DNA from: Bacteroidota bacterium
GTDB lineage: Bacteria; Bacteroidota; Bacteroidia; Bacteroidales; UBA1715
NCBI GenBank assembly: GCA_009786075.1
Contig: WQTX01000004.1
Span: 1-64,000, forward strand
Direction: 5' to 3'
Length of the DNA: 64,000 nt
Shown: piece by piece, positions 38,717-45,410 of the stretch
Layout: every line of letters begins with the position of its first letter
How positions within the stretch are numbered: position 1 is the first letter of the stretch
Translations under genes and position numbers: made by a program
Notes under the pieces: generated by a model
The model's input: the letters and a program-made list of their open reading frames with translations, nothing else
Told to the model about the DNA's origin: nothing
Database searches by the model: none

Positions 38717-39067
38717 ATGAAAAAAATATTAATAGTTGACGATTCATCATCAAACGTGTTGTTGTTGCAAAATTTTCTTGAAGAAGAAGGCTATGTAACC
38801 GAAGTGGCTTTTTCGGGCAAAGAGGCGTTGAAATTAGCCAAACAATTTACCCCCGACCTTATTTTATTGGATTTAATGATGCCCGATTTAAACGGTTTGG
38901 AAGTTATTCAACGTTTGGAAATGCAAGTACCTATTATAATGGTATCAGCCAATCGTGATTCACAATTGATAGAAGATGCGCGCAGCCTTGGCGTAAAATC
39001 ATACGTGCAAAAACCAATTGATTTTGATGAGATTTTGCAGGAGATAACAAAAAATATTGTAGCGTGA
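38717..39067 (+). CDS. Response regulator receiver domain protein (CheY-like)
   Basis: MKKILIVDDSSSNVLLLQNFLEEEGY; PDLILLDLMMPDLNGLEVI; KPIDFDEIL. Confidence 0.92.
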   Translation: MKKILIVDDSSSNVLLLQNFLEEEGYVTEVAFSGKEALKLAKQFTPDLILLDLMMPDLNGLEVIQRLEMQVPIIMVSANRDSQLIEDARSLGVKSYVQKPIDFDEILQEITKNIVA

Positions 39068-39266
39068 ACAGTTTGAATGACTGAATAATAGAGTAATTGA
39101 ACTGAATAATTGAGTAATAGAGTAATTGAGGAGTTGGTTATTTGTTGATTTGGTTATTTGTTGATATTCAATTGATATTCATTGTTTTGCACCTAAAATC
39201 CCATATCTAATTATTTCATTGTTAATTGTTAATTGTCTTGTGTCTAAAAGTCTAATGTCTATTAGT

Positions 39267-39980
39267 CTAAATTAACACAAACATCGCAGGCTTTTTATTA
39301 ATATCAATCACAGTTTTGCGCCATTCGGCAATAGTTTTTGTTGCAATATATTCATCGTTAAGCGAAATATTGCAGGCAATACACAATTTGGTTGTTGGCT
39401 GAAACAATTGCAGCATTTCGGTAAATAAACTTTGATTGCGATAGGGCGTTTCCATAAAAATTTGCGTTTGCCCTAAGCGTTTTGCCGATTGTTCAATATG
39501 CAGCAAAAATGATTTCCGTTGTTCTTTTATGGGAACATAACCGTGAAAGGCAAAATTTTGTCCGTTTCCACCCGAAGCTACCAAAGCCATAAGAATAGAC
39601 GAAGGACCCACAAGCGGCACAATTTGTAAACCTAATTCATGCGCCCGGTTTACCACCAACGCTCCCGGGTCGGCTATGCAGGGCATTCCGGCTTCACTCA
39701 TAATTCCTATATCGTTGCCGTCGAGCGCAGGTTGCAGCATTTTGTTGAGGTCTAAATTTTTAGCATGTTTGTCTAATTCTGCAAAATGAAGATTATCAAT
39801 AACAATCGAAGGATTTATTTTTTTCAAACTGCGCCGTGCCGAACGAATATTTTCAACAATAAAATAAGAAAGTGAACCTGCAATTTCGGCATTGAACGCA
39901 GGAAACAACCGATTGCAATCTTGTTCGCCCATTTCGCAGGGAACGAGATAAATTTTTCCGTATTTTTTTGATTGAGCCAT
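39267..39980 (-). CDS. SAM-dependent methyltransferase, RsmI/tetrapyrrole-methylase family
   Basis: GKIYLVPCEMGEQ; GIMSEAGMPCIADPGALVVNRAHELGLQIVPLVGPSSILMALVASG; start revised to MAQSKKYGK. Confidence 0.92.
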   Translation of the reverse strand: MAQSKKYGKIYLVPCEMGEQDCNRLFPAFNAEIAGSLSYFIVENIRSARRSLKKINPSIVIDNLHFAELDKHAKNLDLNKMLQPALDGNDIGIMSEAGMPCIADPGALVVNRAHELGLQIVPLVGPSSILMALVASGGNGQNFAFHGYVPIKEQRKSFLLHIEQSAKRLGQTQIFMETPYRNQSLFTEMLQLFQPTTKLCIACNISLNDEYIATKTIAEWRKTVIDINKKPAMFVLI

Positions 39981-40017
39981 TATTTTGTATTTAATTTGCC
40001 AAAAATAACGAAAAATT

Positions 40018-40113
40018 GACAAGTAGACAAGTAAACAAGTAGACAAGTAAACAAGTAGACAAGTAAACAAGTTAACATAAACAAATAACCAAATCAACAA
40101 ATCAACAAATCAA
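40018..40113. repeat. Short tandem words (caagtagacaagtaaa)n followed by (aaatcaaca)n
   Basis: aagtagacaagtaaacaagtagacaagtaaacaag... and aaatcaacaaatcaacaaatcaac. Confidence 0.9.
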
Positions 40114-40115
40114 CT

Positions 40116-40796
40116 ATGATAATAATCAACATTCTTCAACTCATTTTCCTCTCGCTGTGGACAATTTTTATCGTGTACATTTGTGCGCCGTTTTTGAATT
40201 ACAACGGAGCATGGTATATTACAACGCATTGGTGGGCAGGTGGTTGCGCTCGTATTTTGTTTTCGAAAATCAAAATCGAAGGTTTGGAAAATCTCGACCC
40301 CAAGCAACATTATATATTTATGGCAAATCACTCGTCGTATTTCGATATTGCCTGCTTGTTTTACGCCACCAAACGAAGATTACATTTTATAGCAAAACAA
40401 GAACTTGGGCGGCAATTTTTTACCGGTTATATGTTGCGCAAATTGAAAATTATATTTATTGACCGCTCGAATGCGCTACGTTCGGCAACAAGTATGCGCC
40501 AAGCAATTGAAACGATTAAATCGGGTAAAGATATTGCCATTTTCCCCGAAGGCACCCGTACCAAAACCGGTAAATTGGGAGTGTTCAAAAAAGGTGGTTT
40601 TAAAATGGCAATACAATCGCAAACGCCAATAGTACCGGTGGTAATTGAAAATTCTGCGAAAGCGTGGGCGCGCAATAATATTACGTTTCGTCCGGCTACG
40701 GTGGTGGTGCGTTTTTGTAAACCGGTGGAAACTGCTCATTTAACCGAAAATGATGCGCAGATTTTAAGCGAAAAAGTGCGAGGGAGTTTTGAGTAA
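40116..40796 (+). CDS. plsC: 1-acyl-sn-glycerol-3-phosphate acyltransferase
   Basis: FMANHSSYFDIACLFYA (HX4D-like), IAIFPEGTRTKTGKLGVFKKGG, TPIVPVVIENS. Confidence 0.95.
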   Translation: MIIINILQLIFLSLWTIFIVYICAPFLNYNGAWYITTHWWAGGCARILFSKIKIEGLENLDPKQHYIFMANHSSYFDIACLFYATKRRLHFIAKQELGRQFFTGYMLRKLKIIFIDRSNALRSATSMRQAIETIKSGKDIAIFPEGTRTKTGKLGVFKKGGFKMAIQSQTPIVPVVIENSAKAWARNNITFRPATVVVRFCKPVETAHLTENDAQILSEKVRGSFE

Positions 40797-40807
40797 ATTG
40801 AAAGTCT

Positions 40808-40982
40808 GTTTAAATATTACGGTGCTCCGCACCTTTATTGTGGTGAAAATTGTTTAACTACAAATATTATTGGTGCTCTGCACCTCTTAAAACGCAAAGT
40901 GCAGAGCACTTAAATATTTGTAGTAGATAAAATCAATGTATCAATTTGAGGTGCAGAGCACCGTAATATAAAATTTAAACAA
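40808..40982. repeat. Inverted repeat with ggtgctc(c/t)gcacc modules
   Basis: gtttaaatattacggtgctccgcacct ... aggtgcagagcaccgtaatataaaatttaaac plus internal gtgctctgcac/gtgcagagcac hairpin. Confidence 0.9.
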
Positions 40983-41007
40983 CCTCTGAATAAAAATACA
41001 AAGAAAT

Positions 41008-42018
41008 TTATAAACTTTCCATTTGTATAAGCAATTTATCGAAATCCGATTGATAGTTTTTGTCTTGAATAACGCGATATTTTTCAAATTCACTTTCGGC
41101 AAATGCTTTTGCAATTTCGTGAGTAACCGTGCCTACGCCATCGGAAAGTTGCGCATCGTTGAAATTAAGGAAAGCATCGAGTTTGTTTTTCCAATCTTCC
41201 ATTGTCATGGGAATAAACCGGCGAGCTTGACGGTTGGCATAATCCAAATACATGGTTACAATTTCGTTCAACTCCGAAATTTCTAAGTGCGACAAGTAAT
41301 TTTTTGCAATGCTTACATCGGTTTTGATAATTTTCCCTGCCGGTGCATTTTTCCAACTCGTAAGCCCCATATTTTCTTTTTTGGCATCGGCTCGCTGCAT
41401 AATCAATTCGGCAGCAGTGTGTTGGTGTATGGCAAAATGTAATTTATTTTGCACGTTGGCAAAAAAGTTTTTGGTGGTTGGGCTGCTTGTGTCGTAATCT
41501 ACTGCGGTGGCGTAAATATCGGTTATTTTCTGATAAAATTTCCGTTCACTTGCGCGAATTTCCTGTATTTCGGCAATAAGTTCGTCGAAATACTGCTTTG
41601 AAAAAACTTGGTCGTTAATCAGCCGGTTTTTGTCTAACACATAACCTTTTTTTGCAAATTGGCTCAAAACTCCGGTTGCCCATTGGCGAAATTGAATTGC
41701 CCGCTCGCTGTCGGTGCGATAACCCACGGCAATAATTGCCTCTAAACAGTAAAATTTTACGTTGTAATTTTTACCATCGGCGGCAGTTTGTCGGAAATTC
41801 CGACAAACTGAATTTTCACTCAATTCGCCGTCTGCAAAAATATTTTTTAAATGTTCCACAATCGTTGGACGGCTTTTTTGAAACAATTCAGCAATAGCCT
41901 CGCTTTGCAGCCACACATTTTGGTCTTCTATGCGCACGGCAATTCCGCCTTCGTCGTTTTGCCGAGTAAAAATCAAAAAATCGGCAGTTGAATTGCGTAT
42001 TTGTAGTTGTTTGTTCAT
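41008..42018 (-). CDS. RhuM family protein
   Basis: VWLQSEAIAELFQKSRPTIVEHLKNIFADGEL...YCLEAIIAVGYRTDSERAIQFRQWATGVLSQFAKKGYVLDKNRL. Confidence 0.93.
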   Translation of the reverse strand: MNKQLQIRNSTADFLIFTRQNDEGGIAVRIEDQNVWLQSEAIAELFQKSRPTIVEHLKNIFADGELSENSVCRNFRQTAADGKNYNVKFYCLEAIIAVGYRTDSERAIQFRQWATGVLSQFAKKGYVLDKNRLINDQVFSKQYFDELIAEIQEIRASERKFYQKITDIYATAVDYDTSSPTTKNFFANVQNKLHFAIHQHTAAELIMQRADAKKENMGLTSWKNAPAGKIIKTDVSIAKNYLSHLEISELNEIVTMYLDYANRQARRFIPMTMEDWKNKLDAFLNFNDAQLSDGVGTVTHEIAKAFAESEFEKYRVIQDKNYQSDFDKLLIQMESL

Positions 42019-42212
42019 TAGTTTTGTTTTATTGTGATATGCTGGTTTTCGGTTACTGAGCTTGTCGAAGTATGGTTACTGAGCCTGTCGAAGTATCGAA
42101 GTACAAAAATACAAAAAAATTGCAATAATTTTTTCTCTTTGGTTTATTCCGACTTTGCAATTGGAATAAAAAAATGTACTTTTGCAGAAATGAAAAAACC
42201 AAAACCGGAAAA

Positions 42213-43055
42213 ATGCAAAGCAAAAACGAGATAATTTTATATCAACCCAATGAGGCGGTAGAAGTTGAGGTTTTGTTGGAAAATGAAACTGTTTGGTTAT
42301 CATTAAATCAAATAGTAATACTTTTTAATAGAGATAAGTCTGTGATTTCGAGACACATAAAAAATGTTTTTAAAGAAGGGGAGTTACTGCAAAATTCAGT
42401 TGTTGCAAATTTTGCAACAACTGCCTCTGATGGAAAAACGTATTATGTGGATTATTACAACCTTGATGTTATAATTTCAGTAGGTTATAGAGTAAAATCG
42501 CAACGCGGTACGCAATTTCGTATTTGGGCAAATCGAATTTTAAAAGATTACTTATTAAAGGGCTATGTTGTAAATCAACGAATAGACAGATTGGAGCGAA
42601 AAATAGAGGAACACGACCAAAAATTTGATTTATTGATAAAAACACCTCATCAACCCAAAGAAGGAATTTTTTGCGAAGGGCAAATTTTCGATGCCTACGT
42701 TCTTGCCGCCGATTTGATAAAATCAGCAAAAAAATCTGTTGTTTTGATAGATAATTATGTGGACGAAACTGTGTTGTTGCTTTTAGCAAAACGCAAAACA
42801 AATGTAAAAGCAGAAATTTATACACGACACATTTCTGCTCATTTACAATTAGATATAACACGGCACAATGCCCAATACGAGGCAATACAAATTCAAGAAA
42901 AACCAAATTTTCACGACCGTTTTTTAATAATCGACAACACGGTGTACCACATAGGCGCATCATTCAAAGATTTAGGAAAAAAATTGTTTGCTTTTGCAAA
43001 AATGGAAGTAAAAGCACGGCAATTGCTGAAAATGTTGGAAGATAAATATGAATAA
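42213..43055 (+). CDS. RhuM-like N-terminal domain fused to PLD-like C-terminal domain
   Basis: VWLSLNQIVILFNRDKSVISRHIKNVFKEGEL...DVIISVGYRVKSQRGTQFRIWANRILKDYLLKGYVVN; C-term VVLIDNYVDETVLLLLA...FHDRFLIIDNTVYHIGASFKDLGKK. Confidence 0.85.
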   Translation: MQSKNEIILYQPNEAVEVEVLLENETVWLSLNQIVILFNRDKSVISRHIKNVFKEGELLQNSVVANFATTASDGKTYYVDYYNLDVIISVGYRVKSQRGTQFRIWANRILKDYLLKGYVVNQRIDRLERKIEEHDQKFDLLIKTPHQPKEGIFCEGQIFDAYVLAADLIKSAKKSVVLIDNYVDETVLLLLAKRKTNVKAEIYTRHISAHLQLDITRHNAQYEAIQIQEKPNFHDRFLIIDNTVYHIGASFKDLGKKLFAFAKMEVKARQLLKMLEDKYE

Positions 43056-43172
43056 TTAAAACAATAACGAAACAGAAATTTAAAAATATAACATTTTGAT
43101 TTGAACTCATAGTTCTTATTTCTCAAAAAGACGAAATCTACCAATTTTCAGACAAGCGAGAATAAGTTGCGG

Positions 43173-43194
43173 AGTTCACGTCTTCGGGCGTGAA
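43173..43194. repeat. cUUCGg-capped hairpin gttcacgtc-ttcg-ggcgtgaac
   Basis: 9-bp stem (one wobble) with UUCG tetraloop. Confidence 0.85.
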
Positions 43195-43278
43195 CTGTTT
43201 GTACTTGTTTGCTTGTAATGGTTTTGGTAGAGCCTGTCTTTTAAAATAAGTATTTAATGAACAGTTTACGCTTTTTTT

Positions 43279-43527
43279 ATGCAGGAAAACCACAACATAC
43301 ACATTGGCAAAATAATTTTGCAAACATTGAAAGAAAAAGAACGTTCTGTATCTTGGCTTGCGCGAAAAATAAATTGCGATAATGGCAATTTGGGGCGACA
43401 GTTGCGAACAAAATACTCTATGCAAGCCGATTTGATTTTAGAAATATCTTTTGCTCTGGAAACAAACTTTTTTGATTATTACTTTTCCGTTTTTAACAAA
43501 AACTCTGTAAAAATTACAGAAAAATAG
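43279..43527 (+). CDS. Small HTH (XRE-like) protein
   Basis: IILQTLKEKERSVSWLARKINCDNGNLGRQLRTKYSMQADLILEISFALETNFFDYY. Confidence 0.6.
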   Translation: MQENHNIHIGKIILQTLKEKERSVSWLARKINCDNGNLGRQLRTKYSMQADLILEISFALETNFFDYYFSVFNKNSVKITEK

Positions 43528-43664
43528 AGCAAAAACGCAGAGCTTTTGAGTGAATTATGCAGAGCTTACAGTGTAATTTATAGTTATTAGTTTCATATTA
43601 TTGCAAGATATAAAATCATAAAAATAATTTAGAGGTTGTGCCCGTCACGTATTAGGGAAGAAAT

Positions 43665-43796
43665 ATGAAAAGTGTAGTTGAAGTTGTTTCTAAAGATTGT
43701 GCAAGTTGTAAATATTTTAATGCAGGGCAATGTCGTTTGAAGGGTATATTTGTTTTAACATCAAATTCTTGTAGCTCTTGGACAGATTGGGACTAA
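43665..43796 (+). CDS. 43-aa Cys-rich mini-protein
   Basis: MKSVVEVVSKDCASCKYFNAGQCRLKGIFVLTSNSCSSWTDWD*; four-Cys pattern; absent from ORF track. Confidence 0.6.
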   Translation: MKSVVEVVSKDCASCKYFNAGQCRLKGIFVLTSNSCSSWTDWD

Positions 43797-43825
43797 AATA
43801 TAATTAAAAATAGGAGGAAATAAAA

Positions 43826-44401
43826 ATGTACGAAAATCTTTCACTTGAAGAATTATTAAATCATACCCACGACCACGCAGCGTGGTATTGGATAGGTATG
43901 GCTTATTGGGAACGCTATGATTTTAGTAATGCCGCTGTGTGGCTTGGAAAAACAATGAGCGACCCGAGTAATGAATGGGCAGGTAAGGCTAAACTTAATT
44001 TAGGTTTGGCTCACGCAGGTGGTTATCTTCCAAATTCCAGCAAAGATGAAGCCTTGCGTTTGTTTGAGGAAATTCTTGAAAAAATGCCAAATGCAATATC
44101 AACAAAATTACACGCAGGCTTTTTGTATTGCGAAGGCACAGAAACTAAGAGAGATACTGTTAAAGGCGGAAAATTAATAAAAGAAGCAATACAACAATTC
44201 AAAGACAGAGACGGAGGTAAAGACGATTATCTTTCACAAATCGAATGTTATAAGGTTGGTGTGATGTACGAGGCGGAAGGAATACGAGATAAATCTATTG
44301 AATATTACCGCAAAGCTATCAAAAGAGCTAACGAAAATTATCCAAGTGACCGTAATCTTATCGAAAAGGCAAAAGAAGCCATACGAGAATTAGGGGGGTA
44401 A
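43826..44401 (+). CDS. TPR/Sel1-like repeat protein
   Basis: WIGMAYWERYDFSNAAVWLGKTMSD, CYKVGVMYEAEGIRDKSIEYYRKAIKRA. Confidence 0.7.
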   Translation: MYENLSLEELLNHTHDHAAWYWIGMAYWERYDFSNAAVWLGKTMSDPSNEWAGKAKLNLGLAHAGGYLPNSSKDEALRLFEEILEKMPNAISTKLHAGFLYCEGTETKRDTVKGGKLIKEAIQQFKDRDGGKDDYLSQIECYKVGVMYEAEGIRDKSIEYYRKAIKRANENYPSDRNLIEKAKEAIRELGG

Positions 44402-44470
44402 ATGAACTCCTGTCAATAGGATAGATTATTTTTTATATTTTAAAAGAACGGAAGTAAAACAAGAAATATT

Positions 44471-44635
44471 ATGCCAACTTGTCGTTGTGGAAATTACACC
44501 AGAGTAGAAGGATTTGCATGTGATGATTGCAAGAGAAGAAATATTGAGGAGGGTGGCGGTTTCAAAGGATGTCTAAAGTTCGTTGGAATAGCACTTATAA
44601 TAATATTTATAGTATATTTGATAGCATCATGTTAA
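44471..44635 (+). CDS. 54-aa zinc-ribbon-like plus TM mini-protein
   Basis: MPTCRCGNYTRVEGFACDDCKRRNIEEGGGFKGCLKFVGIALIIIFIVYLIASC*; absent from ORF track. Confidence 0.6.
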   Translation: MPTCRCGNYTRVEGFACDDCKRRNIEEGGGFKGCLKFVGIALIIIFIVYLIASC

Positions 44636-44637
44636 TG

Positions 44638-44699
44638 GAGACCAGAGACCATTTCAAAAACGGGGCGAGTTTGAAAAGCCAGATGAGTAGAAAAAACTA
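44638..44699 (+). repeat. About 60-bp direct repeat, copy 1
   Basis: ccagagaccatttcaaaaacggggcgagtttgaaaagccagatgagtag, matches 44875-44935. Confidence 0.9.
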
Positions 44700-44714
44700 A
44701 AAAACACTCAAATT

Positions 44715-44852
44715 ATGTGTCCATATTGTAACACGAATGATTATTATTGTTTCAAATACAGAAAACATCTTCCTAATCAAATGGTTTATGCTATCTATTG
44801 TGGAGCAAACTATGAAGAAATGTGTTGGTTTAACTTACCACAAAATAGGTAA
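44715..44852 (+). CDS. 45-aa Cys-rich mini-protein
   Basis: MCPYCNTNDYYCFKYRKHLPNQMVYAIYCGANYEEMCWFNLPQNR*; absent from ORF track. Confidence 0.5.
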   Translation: MCPYCNTNDYYCFKYRKHLPNQMVYAIYCGANYEEMCWFNLPQNR

Positions 44853-44874
44853 CCACACAAATCTAAAATATGAT

Positions 44875-44935
44875 GGAGCCAGAGACCATTTCAAAAACGG
44901 GGTGAGTTTGAAAAGTCAGATGAGTAGAGGAAACT
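44875..44935 (+). repeat. About 60-bp direct repeat, copy 2
   Basis: ccagagaccatttcaaaaacggggtgagtttgaaaagtcagatgagtag. Confidence 0.9.
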
Positions 44936-44964
44936 TTTTAAAAATAAAAAAATATCAAATTCCG

Positions 44965-45228
44965 ATGAGTACAAAAATAGTTTATCAAGAATACAGCAAT
45001 ACCCCTATTTACCGAGTAGAAGGCAATAAAATTTATCAAGGCTACAGTGGTGCGCTTGCCTACCGAATAGACGGCAATATGATTTATCAAGAATATAGCA
45101 ACACGCCTGTTTACCGAATTGATGGTAATATGATTTATCAAGGGTATGAAAATACGCCTATTTACCGAATAGAGGGAAATAGAATTTATCAAGGGCATAG
45201 TGGTGCGCTTGTTTATAGAATAGATTGA
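44965..45228 (+). CDS. Tandem beta-repeat mini-protein (IYQ-x-Y...YRIDGN repeats)
   Basis: MSTKIVYQEYSNTPIYRVEGNKIYQGYSGALAYRIDGNMIYQEYSNTPVYRIDGNMIYQGYENTPIYRIEGNRIYQGHSGALVYRID; start revised from 44737. Confidence 0.75.
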   Translation: MSTKIVYQEYSNTPIYRVEGNKIYQGYSGALAYRIDGNMIYQEYSNTPVYRIDGNMIYQGYENTPIYRIEGNRIYQGHSGALVYRID

Positions 45229-45245
45229 ATACCATGTTCGGCTAT

Positions 45246-45357
45246 GCTTTGCCTAAATAAAAATTTCTAAAAATCCTCTTTGTGTAAGCGTAACAAAGAG
45301 GATTTTTTATTTTCTGCAAACTTTTGCAATTTTTTTGAAAAACTGTATCCTTTACAC
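45246..45357 (+). promoter_or_regulatory. Terminator plus promoter module, copy 1
   Basis: aaatcctcttt...aaagaggattttttatttt hairpin then TTTTG-N19-TATCCTTT; matches 48755-48868. Confidence 0.8.
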
Positions 45358-45410
45358 TACCCATTAAAAATAAAATCACTACATTTGCGTTCCAAAATTT
45401 TAGATTATCT

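Noticed and set aside
39981-40100. 40-aa hydrophobic N-terminus of the RsmI-like ORF (signal peptide)
   Set aside because: It is a translation of caagtagacaagtaaac word repeats; RsmI-type proteins start near MAQSKKYGKIYLVP.
43138-43425. 95-aa minus-strand ORF as a real gene
   Set aside because: Overlaps the UUCG hairpin repeat and the better supported HTH ORF on the plus strand; it ends in repeat-derived residues.
44737-44964. N-terminal extension of the YRIDGN-repeat ORF
   Set aside because: Overlaps a separate Cys-rich mini-ORF in another frame and the direct repeat; a better start is MSTKIVYQ at 44965.
41008-45228. Prophage or integrated plasmid
   Set aside because: RhuM and HTH genes can be phage-linked, but no integrase, terminase, capsid, tail or replication genes are present.
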